The notes beneath the pieces are model-generated. The model made no database searches, was not told where the DNA came from, and saw nothing but the letters and a program-made list of their open reading frames with translations. A DNA stretch of 64,000 nt from Zavarzinia marina. Its GTDB lineage: Bacteria > Pseudomonadota > Alphaproteobacteria > Zavarziniales > Zavarziniaceae. The stretch's first letter is position 1; every line of letters starts with the position of its first letter. Location: the NCBI RefSeq assembly GCF_021568905.1, contig NZ_JAKGSB010000009.1, positions 1 through 64,000 of the forward strand. The letters run 5' to 3'. Below are positions 18,241 to 27,077 of this stretch, piece by piece. The translations under genes and the position numbers were made by a program.

Positions 18241-18978
18241 ATGAAATCGATGATTGCACGATACAATTCTCGGCAGGAACTTGCGTTCCTTGCCGGTTTT
18301 CTCCCCGCCGTGTTCCTGTTCGGCCCGGCCCAGTCCGCCGAGCCCGGTCAGCTGTTCACCTTCTTTCAGGCCGAGCAATTCGAATACAGGGCTAACGATG
18401 GGCACGACAGTCTCAACTGGGATGCCCAGGGCTGGATCGGGAACGACGACCACAAGGCCTGGCTCAAAACCGAAGGCGAGAAACCGACGGATGGACGACT
18501 GGAGAAGGGAGAGATCCAGCTCCTCTACAGCCGCCGGATCTCCGACTTCTTCGATGCGCAGGCGGGTGTACGCTACGACATCGAACCCGGCCCCGAACGG
18601 GGATTCGGCGTCTTCGCCCTGCAGGGACTGGCCCCTTATTGGTTCGAAATCGATGCCTCCGCGTTCGTCAGCAACGAAGGCGAGGTTTCGGCTCGTTTCG
18701 AGGCCGAGTACGACCTCCTGATCACACAAAAGCTGATCCTGCAGCCAACGACAGAGGTCAACTTTGCAGTCCAAAGCGTCCGGGAGAGGGGCATCGGCTC
18801 CGGCATCAACGATGTCGAACTCGGGCTTCGCCTCCGCTATGAAATCGAGCGGAAGTTCGCGCCCTATATCGGCATAAGTTGGGAGCGAAAGATCGGCGAG
18901 ACGGCTGACATTGCGCAGGATGAAGGAGAGGATATCGACACCCTTTCTTTCGTCACTGGCATTCGTTTCTCGTTCTAA
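18241..18978 (+). CDS. copB: CopB/PcoB outer-membrane copper resistance protein
   Basis: A 245-residue protein with a signal ending near QSAEP and a beta-barrel body of alternating hydrophobic strands ending in an aromatic residue (GIRFSF). Motifs typical of the family include LNWDAQGWIGND, IQLLYSRRISDFFDAQAGVR and GLAPYWFEID. CopB is an outer-membrane protein that acts with CopA in copper sequestration or efflux. It lacks the long Met/His-rich N-terminal repeat of the plasmid-borne forms. The start is 9 bases after the CopA stop. Confidence 0.92.
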   Translation: MKSMIARYNSRQELAFLAGFLPAVFLFGPAQSAEPGQLFTFFQAEQFEYRANDGHDSLNWDAQGWIGNDDHKAWLKTEGEKPTDGRLEKGEIQLLYSRRISDFFDAQAGVRYDIEPGPERGFGVFALQGLAPYWFEIDASAFVSNEGEVSARFEAEYDLLITQKLILQPTTEVNFAVQSVRERGIGSGINDVELGLRLRYEIERKFAPYIGISWERKIGETADIAQDEGEDIDTLSFVTGIRFSF

Positions 18979-18991
18979 GCAGGAGATTGGT

Positions 18992-19435
18992 ATGCTGCCA
19001 AGAAATTTATTCGCTTTCGCCACCATACTGCTGCTCGGTACTCCGGCGGCGGCTGACGAAGTGCGCATGGAGATGCGCAATCAGTCTGGAAGCGAGCGGT
19101 TCGTCTATGAGCCGGATTTCATCCGGGTATCGCCGGGCGATACGGTCGTCTTCGTCCCCATCGACAAAGGCCACAATGCCGTCTCCATCGGCGGGTTTGG
19201 CACCGGCGCCGATCAGTCGATCAATGTCGGCTTCAACAAGGAGGTATCGGTCACCTTCGACAAGCCCGGCATCTACGGCGTGAAATGCACGCCCCATGTC
19301 GGGCTCGGCATGGTCGGCATCATCGTCGTAGGCGAGGTCGAGGTGCCGGAGGCAGCGCGCGCGAGCATCGCAAAGCTTCCGCCTAAGGCACGCCAGCGGC
19401 TCGAATTGCTGCTCGGACAGGTCGGGCGTTCCTGA
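18992..19435 (+). CDS. Pseudoazurin-type blue copper protein
   Basis: A 147-residue protein with a signal (LFAFATILLLGTPAAADE). The type 1 copper ligands are His61 (GHNAV), Cys99 (VKCTPHVGLGM), His102 and Met107, the standard pseudoazurin layout, with a helical C-terminus after VPEAARAS. Pseudoazurin carries electrons in the periplasm, for example to nitrite reductase; here the operon suggests copper binding or electron supply to the oxidase. AGGAGATTGGT precedes the start. Its stop overlaps the next gene's start as TGATG. Confidence 0.9.
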   Translation: MLPRNLFAFATILLLGTPAAADEVRMEMRNQSGSERFVYEPDFIRVSPGDTVVFVPIDKGHNAVSIGGFGTGADQSINVGFNKEVSVTFDKPGIYGVKCTPHVGLGMVGIIVVGEVEVPEAARASIAKLPPKARQRLELLLGQVGRS

Positions 19436-19982
19436 TGTCCGTGGCCCGAACAGAGCAGGAGGGGCGCCTAAAGTGCGCCCCTCCGTCTCCATCGACGGAG
19501 GTTAGTCCAACACTGGATGGTGCGCGACCCGGCAAGCGGCGGCTGGGACAGGTCCTCAGAGTGTTGGTCGCTACCGTTTCTCTCAACCTTCTTGCGGGCC
19601 TTGAAAGTGTCTATGCCGACGCCCCGACGCTGTCGTTGGGGGACCAGGTCCAGGTCGAGACCGCCTATGCCACAAGCGGTCCTGCAGGAAGTTCGACGGA
19701 AGTTCGGTTCCGACTGGTAAACGAAAGCGGCACAACCGTCGTGCTATTGGGGGTGAGTTCCCGGATCGCCGAAAACTCAAGACTCATCGCCCGAATCGGA
19801 GCCTCGGACACCACTGAACTCCAATCGATCAGCGTGCCTGCAGGGGAAGTACTCGATCCACGACTTCGCACCTTTGGTATGAGCTGTCTCCTCTACGCAA
19901 TAAGCTCGAAACGGGGGACGTCTTCGATCTTGAACTCGATCTTGTGAATGCGCGCGTTATGACAGACGTTCACGTTCACTAA
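19435..19982 (+). pseudogene. Frameshifted PCu(A)C-type copper chaperone
   Basis: The first frame gives a protein with a hydrophobic segment (VLVATVSLNLLAGLESVYA) and a beta-rich domain (TEVRFRLVNESGTTVVLLGV, SISVPAGEVLD) resembling the PCu(A)C copper chaperone fold. Near 19870 the frame loses the family pattern and stops at 19947. A neighbouring frame carries on the expected end: HLWYELSPLRNKLETGDVFD and LELDLVNARVMTDVHVH, stopping at 19982. A single indel near 19860-19875 explains this. Coupled by TGATG to the pseudoazurin gene. Either a true frameshift mutation or a sequencing error. Confidence 0.68.
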
Positions 19983-20070
19983 CTAAGAGGAACCCTAAAA
20001 TTCGCCTGACCAACGACGTGCGAAGGGATTGTCCGATAAGAGAAATCTGTGCAAAGAGTATGGGTCGCCG

Positions 20071-21378
20071 ATGACAGAAGAATACCAGAAAGAGAGCATC
20101 AGCCTTTCCGGAGCGGTGGCTATGGGCACCGGCGTCATGATCGGTGCGGGGATCTTCGCGCTTACGGGACAGATTGCGCAACTGGCCGGACCGCTCTTTC
20201 CGCTGTCATTCGTTGTCGGCGCGGTCGTGACCGCGTTCAGCGCCTACACCTACATCAAGATGTCGAACGCTTATCCGTCGGCAGGCGGCATCGGGATGAT
20301 CCTGAAGAAAGCCTACGGGCCGACGACAGTTGCGGCGGGTGCGGCGCTGCTGATGGCGCTTTCGATGGTCATCAACGAAAGCCTCGTCGCCCGGACGTTC
20401 GGCACCTACGTGTTGCGCGGTTTCGGCGCCGACCCGGACAGCTTCCTGGTTCCCTTGCTAGGAGTCGGGCTCATCGTCTTCGCCTATCTCGTCAACGTCT
20501 CGGGCAACCGATCGGTCGGGCTGTTGTCCATCCTCATGGCTGTGCTCAAGGTCGGCGGCATCGCGTTGTTCGGCGCGGCAGGCCTCTGGGCCAGCGGCAT
20601 TTCCTTCGAGGCGACGGGTGGGGACACGGGTGAAGGCGGTTTCATCGCCTCGGTGGCGCTGTCGATTCTTGCCTTCAAGGGGTTCACGACGATCACCAAC
20701 AGCGGAGCGGAGGTCACGAATCCGCACCGCAACGTGGGTCGGGCCATCGTCTTTTCCATTGCGATCTGCGTTGTCGTTTATCTGCTCGTCGCGTTCGCCG
20801 TCGGATCGAGCCTGCCGCTCGATAGAATCGTGGAGGCCAAGGACTATGCCCTGGCCGAGGCGGCCGAGCCGGCGCTCGGGCAAACCGGCTTTTACCTGAC
20901 GGTGGCTCTTGCCGTCGTGGCGACTGCTTCTGGCCTGATTGCGAGCGTCTTCGCGGTCTCTCGCATGTTGGCCATGTTGACGGACATGAAGATGATCCCG
21001 CACAGCCACTTTGGCATGTCGGGCGCGATCAAGGACCACACGCTCGTCTACACCGTCGTCATCGCCGGCTTCCTGACAGTGTTCTTCGACCTTAGCCGGA
21101 TCGCCTCGCTCGGCGCATTCTTCTATCTCGTAATGGACATCATTATTCACTGGGGCGTCTATCGGACGCTCCGCAAGGACATCGGAGCACGCGGCGGGGT
21201 GTTGCTGACCGCGATCGCGCTAGACACGGTGGTTCTGGCGGCCTTTGCGGCAATGAAGTGGCAGACCGATCCGCTGATTGTCGTACTTGCCATTGTAGGC
21301 ATGATGGCGGTGTTCGTGTTCGAGCGTGTTTTCCTCGCGCGCAATCCTGCCCCCGAAGGTGCGCACGACCACCATTAA
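20071..21378 (+). CDS. APC-superfamily amino-acid/organocation permease
   Basis: A 435-residue membrane protein with about 12 hydrophobic segments. The first reads AVAMGTGVMIGAGIFALTG, the family's unwound helix 1 signature (GxGIF), and a central segment holds FKGFTTITNSGAEVTNPHRN, close to the APC consensus before helix 7. Substrate cannot be told. The ATG at 20071 is chosen; an in-frame TTG at 20029 preceded by AAGGGA is a rival. It ends in HDHH, possibly a metal-binding tail. Permeases of this kind are found inside copper and mercury clusters next to the copper ATPase, 65 bases downstream. Confidence 0.85.
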   Translation: MTEEYQKESISLSGAVAMGTGVMIGAGIFALTGQIAQLAGPLFPLSFVVGAVVTAFSAYTYIKMSNAYPSAGGIGMILKKAYGPTTVAAGAALLMALSMVINESLVARTFGTYVLRGFGADPDSFLVPLLGVGLIVFAYLVNVSGNRSVGLLSILMAVLKVGGIALFGAAGLWASGISFEATGGDTGEGGFIASVALSILAFKGFTTITNSGAEVTNPHRNVGRAIVFSIAICVVVYLLVAFAVGSSLPLDRIVEAKDYALAEAAEPALGQTGFYLTVALAVVATASGLIASVFAVSRMLAMLTDMKMIPHSHFGMSGAIKDHTLVYTVVIAGFLTVFFDLSRIASLGAFFYLVMDIIIHWGVYRTLRKDIGARGGVLLTAIALDTVVLAAFAAMKWQTDPLIVVLAIVGMMAVFVFERVFLARNPAPEGAHDHH

Positions 21379-21443
21379 AGTGCTTGAGCTTCCAACGAGT
21401 GGACGCCGCAAGCTGAAACGAATTACCGAAAGGCTGGCAGACC

Positions 21444-23777
21444 ATGGAGCACGATCATCATCACGCAGCGCCCGACATACCGGCGGGAGCGAACACTGCA
21501 ACGGACCCGGTTTGCGGGATGACGGTCGCGATCAAGCCGGACGGACGTCGCGCCGAGTTCCAGGGCAAGACCTTCCATTTCTGCTCGGAGAAATGCCACA
21601 CGAAGTTCAAGGCCGATCCTTGGTTCTATGCCTCAGGCCGCGCGGCCAGTCAAAAGAAGGCAGCCCCGGCCAACGTCCAGTACACTTGCCCGATGCATCC
21701 CGAAATCGTGCGCGATGCGCCGGGTTCATGCCCGATCTGCGGCATGGCGCTGGAACCGATGGTGCCTTCGGACGAGCCAAGTGAAGAGCTGACGGATTTC
21801 ACTCGCCGGATGTGGATCTCAGCGGCTGCCGCAGTACCGCTCATCATCCTGACCATGGGCGAACTGGTGGCGCTGCCGGTACGCGACTGGATCGGGCACC
21901 AGATGGCCAGCTACCTCGAGTTCGTGCTCGCCACGCCGATCATCCTCTGGGCGGCGCTTCCATTCTTCCGGCGCGGCTGGGATTCGGTCGTGAACCGCAG
22001 CCCCAACATGTGGACGCTGATCAGCATCGGTGTGGCGGCGGCATACCTCTACTCGATCGTCGCCACCTTCCTGCCGGGTGTGTTTCCCGAAGAGTATCGG
22101 ATGGGCCACGGCGTCGGCACCTACTTCGAGGCGGCGGTCGTGATCGTGGCGCTGGTCTTCGTCGGCCAGGTTCTCGAACTGCGCGCGCGCGAACGCACCG
22201 GGGATGCGATCCGCGCACTTCTGGACCTCGCGCCGAAAACCGCGCGGCGCATTCTGCCGGACGGCACCGAATACGACGCTCCGCTGGAAAACATCATGGA
22301 GGGCGATCGGCTTCGCGTGCGCCCGGGCGATGCTGTCCCTGTCGACGGGACGGTGATCGAGGGGCGATCCTCGCTGGATGAAAGCATGCTGACCGGCGAG
22401 TCGATGCCGGTTGAGAAAGGTCCGGGGGATGCGGTGACCGGCGCCACGATCAACAAGAACGGCTCTCTGGTGATCGAGGCCGGCAAGGTCGGGTCCGATA
22501 CCGTGCTGGCGCAGATCGTCTCGATGGTGTCGAAGGCGCGGCGGTCCCGCGCGCCGATCCAGGGGCTGGCCGACCGCGTGTCGGCGGTCTTCGTGCCAAC
22601 CGTGGTCGTCATCGCCATCATAGCCTTCATCGTCTGGATGATCTTCGGCCCGGAACCCGCGCTAGTCTTCGCCATAGCATCCGCCGTTTCAGTCCTCATC
22701 ATTGCCTGCCCCTGCGCTCTGGGGTTGGCGACGCCGATCTCCATCACCACGGCAGCGGGGCGAGGCGCACAGGCGGGCGTGCTGATCAAGGACGCCGAGG
22801 CGCTGGAGCGTATGGCGGGTGTCGATACGCTCATCGTGGACAAGACCGGCACCCTGACCATGGGCAAGCCGAAGCTGACCGACACCGTGGCGCTTGGGGA
22901 GGTCACTGAGATTGACCTGCTGTCGCTGGCTGCGGCCCTGGAGCGCGGCTCTGAACACCCCCTGGCAGAGGCGATCGTCGAGGGCGCCGAGGCGCATGAC
23001 GCCCCGCGTCAGGAGGCCAAGGACTTTGACGCCGTCACCGGCAAGGGCGTACGTGGCAAGGTTGGCGAACGCGAGGTGGCGCTCGGCAATGCCGCGATGA
23101 TGCGGGAGATGGGTCTGGACACGGCAGCGGCCGAAGCTAAGGCCGACGCTCTGCGCGTCGAGGGCAAGACGGCCATGTTCGTGTCGGTCGACGGCGCGCT
23201 TGCCGGCATCGTGGCGGTGGCCGACCCAATCAAGGACAGCACCGCGGAAGCGATCAAGGAACTTCACGCCCAAGGGCTGCGCGTCATCATGGCGACGGGT
23301 GACAACGAGCGCACGGCGCAGGCAGTGGCGGGCAAGCTCGGCATCGACGAGGTGCGCGCGGGCATCCTGCCCGAGGGCAAGAAAGACCTGATCGACCAGT
23401 TGCGCCGCGATGGCCACAAGATCGCGATGGCGGGCGACGGGGTGAACGATGCGCCCGCGCTGGCCGCCGCCGATGTCGGCATCGCCATGGGAACCGGGGC
23501 CGATGTGGCGATGGAAAGCGCGGGCATCACCCTGCTGGGCGGCGACCTGATGGGCATTGTCCGCGCGCGCAAGCTAGCGCGCGCCACCTTGCGTAACATC
23601 AGGCAGAACCTGTTTTTCGCCTTCGCCTACAACGCGCTCGGCGTGCCGGTCGCGGCGGGGCTTCTTTACCCGGTCACCGGGATGTTGCTGTCGCCGATGA
23701 TCGCGGCGGCGGCAATGAGTCTGTCCTCCGTTTCGGTGATCACCAACGCCCTGCGGCTCCGGCAGATAGACCTCTGA
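21444..23777 (+). CDS. copA: Cu+-exporting P-type ATPase with YHS and metal-binding domains
   Basis: A 777-residue ATPase. It starts MEHDHHH, then a YHS-type domain with CGM (24-26), FCSEKC (46-51) and a second Cys-rich module [20 protein letters not shown] (80-99). Eight membrane segments follow, with the CPC ion site at 422-424, actuator TGES (317-320), phosphorylation site DKTGT (466-470), SEHP (503-506) and GDGVND near the end of the P domain. This is a PIB-1 copper exporter that pumps Cu+ from cytoplasm to periplasm. It replaces the usual MxCxxC domain by the YHS/CPMHP modules. It may be the main efflux step that feeds the periplasmic oxidases. Confidence 0.95.
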   Translation: MEHDHHHAAPDIPAGANTATDPVCGMTVAIKPDGRRAEFQGKTFHFCSEKCHTKFKADPWFYASGRAASQKKAAPANVQYTCPMHPEIVRDAPGSCPICGMALEPMVPSDEPSEELTDFTRRMWISAAAAVPLIILTMGELVALPVRDWIGHQMASYLEFVLATPIILWAALPFFRRGWDSVVNRSPNMWTLISIGVAAAYLYSIVATFLPGVFPEEYRMGHGVGTYFEAAVVIVALVFVGQVLELRARERTGDAIRALLDLAPKTARRILPDGTEYDAPLENIMEGDRLRVRPGDAVPVDGTVIEGRSSLDESMLTGESMPVEKGPGDAVTGATINKNGSLVIEAGKVGSDTVLAQIVSMVSKARRSRAPIQGLADRVSAVFVPTVVVIAIIAFIVWMIFGPEPALVFAIASAVSVLIIACPCALGLATPISITTAAGRGAQAGVLIKDAEALERMAGVDTLIVDKTGTLTMGKPKLTDTVALGEVTEIDLLSLAAALERGSEHPLAEAIVEGAEAHDAPRQEAKDFDAVTGKGVRGKVGEREVALGNAAMMREMGLDTAAAEAKADALRVEGKTAMFVSVDGALAGIVAVADPIKDSTAEAIKELHAQGLRVIMATGDNERTAQAVAGKLGIDEVRAGILPEGKKDLIDQLRRDGHKIAMAGDGVNDAPALAAADVGIAMGTGADVAMESAGITLLGGDLMGIVRARKLARATLRNIRQNLFFAFAYNALGVPVAAGLLYPVTGMLLSPMIAAAAMSLSSVSVITNALRLRQIDL

Positions 23778-23815
23778 CCGCATAAAAAAACGTCCAATCT
23801 GGAAAGGTAAACCAG

Positions 23816-24295
23816 ATGACTCCAGATGCTCTTTCTCGGCGCGCGATCCTGATCGGCGGAGCAGCATTGCTGGCTGCATCGCCGCTGAGGACCCTCGCGC
23901 AGGGCTTCGGACCGGCGATCCATGTGATGAAGGACCCGAATTGCAGCTGCTGCTCGGCTTGGATCGAGATCCTCGAGAACGTTGGCTTTACCGTCACGAC
24001 CGAGCCGAGCGCCGGGACTCTTCTGATGCGCTACAAGCTGGACAACGGCATTCCGCAGGAGATGGTCTCCTGCCATACGGGCCGCGTCGAGGGCTACATG
24101 ATCGAGGGCCATGTCCCTGTCGCCGAGATTCGTCGCCTGCTGGATGAGCGCCCTGACGCAGTGGGCCTCGCAGTGCCCGGTATGCCCTACGGATCGCCTA
24201 GCATGGGGCCGGAAAGCGAACGCGAAGCCTATGACGTGTTCCTCGTTCGGGGCGGCGGATCGACCGAAGTCTTCACCAGCTACGCTGCCGCGTGA
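23816..24295 (+). CDS. Second DUF411 family metal-binding protein
   Basis: A 159-residue exported protein with an RR-containing signal (SRRAILIGGAALLAASP). DUF411 motifs: DPNCSCCSAW (Cys43, Cys45, Cys46), MVSCHTG and IEGHVPV, and a Met/Pro-rich end (VPGMPYGSPSMG). It is a paralogue of the protein at 12223-12669 but diverged and with a Tat-like rather than Sec-like signal, so it may be exported folded with copper bound. It is the last gene of the copper island, and its stop lies 26 bases from the stop of the leftward phage lysis gene. Confidence 0.87.
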   Translation: MTPDALSRRAILIGGAALLAASPLRTLAQGFGPAIHVMKDPNCSCCSAWIEILENVGFTVTTEPSAGTLLMRYKLDNGIPQEMVSCHTGRVEGYMIEGHVPVAEIRRLLDERPDAVGLAVPGMPYGSPSMGPESEREAYDVFLVRGGGSTEVFTSYAAA

Positions 24296-24321
24296 CCTTG
24301 AAGCTGCAATTTCGCTCCTGA

Positions 24322-24579
24322 TCAGGGGCGAGGACACACACGCGCCTGATCCCGCATGACGGCGTAGTCACGCAGCATCTCGGCGATGGCCGAATGTTTC
24401 GGCAGCAGATCGAGCTCGTCGGCTGCCCGCGCCTGGAACTCGCGGCTATACTCGGCCACGGGCGGGCAGACGGTGACGACGCTCGGCTCAGAAACGCCCG
24501 TCGCGCATCCGCTCAGCAAGCTCGCCGCGATCGCGAGGGCGGCGAGCCGCGGCATCCAGCATCTGGCGCTGCACGTCAT
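24322..24579 (-). CDS. Rz1-like outer-membrane spanin lipoprotein
   Basis: An 85-residue lipoprotein with lipobox LLSGC after the hydrophobic stretch LAALAIAAS. The mature part is short and Pro/Glu-rich, ending VMRDQARVCPRP. It starts inside the i-spanin gene in another frame, the nested arrangement typical of Rz/Rz1 pairs. The ATG at 24579 has GGAGA six bases upstream; an ATG at 24555 is a shorter alternative. Spanins fuse inner and outer membranes in the last step of lysis. It ends the phage lysis module. Confidence 0.68.
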   Translation of the reverse strand: MTCSARCWMPRLAALAIAASLLSGCATGVSEPSVVTVCPPVAEYSREFQARAADELDLLPKHSAIAEMLRDYAVMRDQARVCPRP

Positions 24580-24745
24580 TGGCGTTCTCCATGGTTTCGA
24601 GACGTTCCGCCAAACGCCCGGCGCGCTCGCCGGCGCGGCGGATCGACAGCAGGAACAGGAGGACGGTGAGGGCGAGCGCGCCGTATCGCAGCGCGACACG
24701 GGCCCACGGGCTGGCGGCGATCCCGGTGAGCAGAGCGGCGATCAT
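24488..24745 (-). CDS. Rz-like inner-membrane spanin
   Basis: An 85-residue protein with one N-terminal membrane helix (VALRYGALALTVLLFLLSI) followed by a charged, coiled-coil-prone stretch (RRAGERAGRLAERLETMEN). The start at 24745 overlaps the endolysin stop as ATGA. With the nested lipoprotein gene it forms a two-component spanin. The helix-then-coiled-coil layout and gene order support the call; sequence identity to named spanins cannot be judged here. Confidence 0.7.
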   Translation of the reverse strand: MIAALLTGIAASPWARVALRYGALALTVLLFLLSIRRAGERAGRLAERLETMENANDVQRQMLDAAARRPRDRGELAERMRDGRF

Positions 24746-25416
24746 CGACGCCCCCGCTTCCAGTCGTCGATGCGGGCGTAGATCGTCACGGCAAGGCCCG
24801 CGAGCGCCACGGCGATGAACACCCAGCGCAAGGTGTCGAGATAGGGCACGAGCGGCAGGATCGCGGTCTGGGTCTCCGCCAGGACGTTCTGCGCCACCTC
24901 GACGCCAGCGGCGCCAAGCGTCGCCACGCCTGCTGCGCCGCTGCCCTTCATCGTGCGACTGTCGGCCAAGACCTCCCGCACGGGCGCCGTTTCCGCGGCG
25001 AACGCCGTCGCCCGCACCGGGAAACGCTCGCCCCATTGCCGAGCCGGGCCGAGATCGATGTGCATGAAGCCCGAGCGCGGATAGTAGCCGAAGCCGAGGA
25101 AGCCGACGGCTCGGGCGGCAGCCTCGAAAGCGACCGGATCGTGGTTGGCCATGGCGATGTCGAAGGCCGTGCCGTCCATGTGCTTCGAGCGCGGCGCGCC
25201 GCCTACAGCGCGGTTATGTGCCGGACTGCGGTAGGCCGAACGGACGATGAGCGGCTTGCCAAGCCGGTCGCGCAGCGCCTGGAGCTTGTCGAGCGCCTCC
25301 TCGTTGATCCGCAGGGAGCCGCTGCCCCGGCAGGCGATCTCCGCGGGGGAGAAATCCTTCCAGCGCCACGAACGCTCGGGCATGTCGCGCCAGTGTTTGT
25401 AGGTCATGGTCGTCAT
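24742..25416 (-). CDS. M15-family peptidase endolysin with C-terminal membrane anchor
   Basis: A 224-residue protein. Residues 15-125 form a D-Ala-D-Ala carboxypeptidase-like (Peptidase M15_3) domain with metal ligands His79 (SKHMDG), Asp86 (AFDI) and His119 (GFMHIDLG). Residues 160-215 hold a linker and one hydrophobic helix (WVFIAVALAGLAVTIYARI). Phage endolysins of this type cut peptidoglycan cross-links; the C-terminal helix suggests membrane tethering or a signal-anchor-release-like control, or a fused holin. It is the first lysis gene, following a terminator, with the spanins coupled downstream. Confidence 0.83.
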   Translation of the reverse strand: MTTMTYKHWRDMPERSWRWKDFSPAEIACRGSGSLRINEEALDKLQALRDRLGKPLIVRSAYRSPAHNRAVGGAPRSKHMDGTAFDIAMANHDPVAFEAAARAVGFLGFGYYPRSGFMHIDLGPARQWGERFPVRATAFAAETAPVREVLADSRTMKGSGAAGVATLGAAGVEVAQNVLAETQTAILPLVPYLDTLRWVFIAVALAGLAVTIYARIDDWKRGRR

Positions 25417-25433
25417 CGCAGGTCTCCAGGCGC

Positions 25434-25463
25434 AAAAAAGCCCGCTCCTCGGCGAGGGCGGGC
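25434..25463 (-). terminator. Rho-independent terminator before the lysis cassette
   Basis: On the leftward transcript GCCCGC pairs with GCGGGC around a GC-rich loop and is followed by six Ts. It lies between the DUF6127-like gene and the endolysin gene, so lysis genes may be transcribed by read-through or by their own promoter. Confidence 0.75.
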
Positions 25464-25490
25464 GATGGTCTGATAAGTCGGGCGGATGGG

Positions 25491-25781
25491 TTAAGGCGTC
25501 GGCCCGAAGAGCTTCAGCTTGATAGCAATGCCGGCCATCAGGGCGAGCAGGACGCCGGTGGTGATCAGCCGCACGGCGGTCTGTACGGCCGTCTGTTTCG
25601 CGAGGCGGAAACCCGCGAGCAACGAGCGAAGATCGCGGATGTCCTCGGCGGCATCCTGGCCATCGAGACCGACCTCATGCAGGGCGCGCCGCGCACCCGT
25701 CTCGGCCGCCCGCTCCAGCAGGGCTTCAAACTCGGCGGCCGGCAGCGCGATCAGCGCCCCGCTGTCTGGTTCCTTGTCCAT
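25491..25781 (-). CDS. DUF6127-like small membrane protein (possible holin)
   Basis: A 96-residue protein: an acidic N-terminus (MDKEPDSGALIALPAAEFEA), an amphipathic middle and one C-terminal membrane helix (LITTGVLLALMAGIAIKL). It resembles DUF6127 proteins of alphaproteobacterial phages (recalled, not searched). Position just before the endolysin and one hydrophobic helix make a holin or holin-like role possible, but a single helix and the intervening terminator leave that open. Confidence 0.6.
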   Translation of the reverse strand: MDKEPDSGALIALPAAEFEALLERAAETGARRALHEVGLDGQDAAEDIRDLRSLLAGFRLAKQTAVQTAVRLITTGVLLALMAGIAIKLKLFGPTP

Positions 25782-25799
25782 GACGCAATTCGGGAGTGA

Positions 25800-27077
25800 T
25801 CAGAGGACAAGCGAGCCGGCCAGCGTGAACCCGATCCCGGCGAGCGTGGCGTCGGGCGTCGAAGGCGCGACCACGCTGAGCACCTGGCCGGGCTCCAGCA
25901 CGGTTTCGCTGGCGGCGATGAAGGTGCCGCTCGTGCTGGCGGCGGCGAAGCGCATGGCGGCGCTGCTCACGCCATCGACCCGAATGTCGAAGTCCGTCTG
26001 GGCGGTTGCCGCCGCCTCGGCGCTGGCATGGCTACCGGCAAGATCAATCTTCAGCCGGGTGCGTCGCGCCACCGGCACCCGCACGATCACCTCGTCCGTG
26101 GCCGGCTGCCCGGCCTTGTAGCCGCTGATGTCGGCCGGGGGATCGGCCGCATCCGCAGTCTCGACAACCTCGATCGCCAGCCACGTGCGCTCGAGGCCGC
26201 GCAGCTCCCCGGCCGTGCCGACATAGACGGCCAGCTCGAACCAATCACCCGCCGACACCGGCAGGACGGCGCTCGACAGATTGCGCATCTGGTTGGAGTA
26301 GCCGCTGTCGCCGCGGACGATGACGGCGCCGCCGCCCGGCACGCTGTTTCCGTTCTTGCGCACCTCGACCAGCTGACTGGTCGGCGAGGTCTGCCACTCG
26401 ATGTTGCCCACGATCCGGACCTTCGTCACCCCGGCGGGAATGGTCAGGCGGGAGGGCTGGCCCGCATCCCAGAATGCGTCGCTGTCGTACTCGACGCTTT
26501 GCCATGGCACGGCGACGTAAACGCCGGTCGTCGCGACGCTGAAATTGGTCGAGCGTCGCAGCAGCGCGCCCCGGAAGGGCAGCAGAGCGCGGTTGAAGAT
26601 GCCGACGCCTGTGGCGCCCCACGCGGCTCCATCGAACTGGAGCACGTCGCCATTGGCGGCACCGGCGATGGAGACGTCGGTGAGACCCCCCAGCGCGCCG
26701 GCGCCGCCGACCCCGTAGAGGTCGCCGCCATTGCCCTGAACCAGCACTGTCGCACTCGGTACGATGACGACCTCTGCGCCGGAGCCCGCATATTTGGCGC
26801 GGACGTCCTGGCCGCCGCTGGTGGCATTTCGGATTGCAAGCCGCCGGTGATTGGCGGGCAGTGTCAGGGTCCGGGAGGCCGTCAACGTGCCGGTGAGGAT
26901 AATCAGGCCGTTACGGTTGGCTTGGGTGCCAGTCAGCGTCAGGTTGGCGTCGGCCATCGCCACCGACAGTGCCTGATTCATGGCGTTGTCGAGGGCATCG
27001 ACTGCGTCGTTGATCGTGACCTCTTTCTGGTTCTGGGCGGCTGCGACATGGGTCACGGCCAGATTGGGGCTGGGCAT
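25800..27077 (-). CDS. Phage tail fibre / receptor-binding-type protein with DUF2793-like N-terminus
   Basis: A 425-residue protein starting MPSPNLAVTHVAAAQNQKEV, close to the DUF2793 opening that attaches to the tail tip. The middle is a Gly/Thr/Ala-rich beta region (TLTLTGTQANRNGLIILTGT and similar), and two later beta-sandwich-like segments end the protein. The start overlaps the tail-tip stop as TGATG. Such proteins carry the host-binding domains. The long frame upstream (to 27356) is a shadow and was rejected. Confident as a tail appendage; receptor unknown. Confidence 0.72.
   Translation of the reverse strand: MPSPNLAVTHVAAAQNQKEVTINDAVDALDNAMNQALSVAMADANLTLTGTQANRNGLIILTGTLTASRTLTLPANHRRLAIRNATSGGQDVRAKYAGSGAEVVIVPSATVLVQGNGGDLYGVGGAGALGGLTDVSIAGAANGDVLQFDGAAWGATGVGIFNRALLPFRGALLRRSTNFSVATTGVYVAVPWQSVEYDSDAFWDAGQPSRLTIPAGVTKVRIVGNIEWQTSPTSQLVEVRKNGNSVPGGGAVIVRGDSGYSNQMRNLSSAVLPVSAGDWFELAVYVGTAGELRGLERTWLAIEVVETADAADPPADISGYKAGQPATDEVIVRVPVARRTRLKIDLAGSHASAEAAATAQTDFDIRVDGVSSAAMRFAAASTSGTFIAASETVLEPGQVLSVVAPSTPDATLAGIGFTLAGSLVL

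Noticed and set aside
17212-19080. 622-codon antisense frame under copA and copB
   Set aside because: His/Arg/Pro-rich mirror of the Met/His repeats, no domain; shadow of two well-supported genes.
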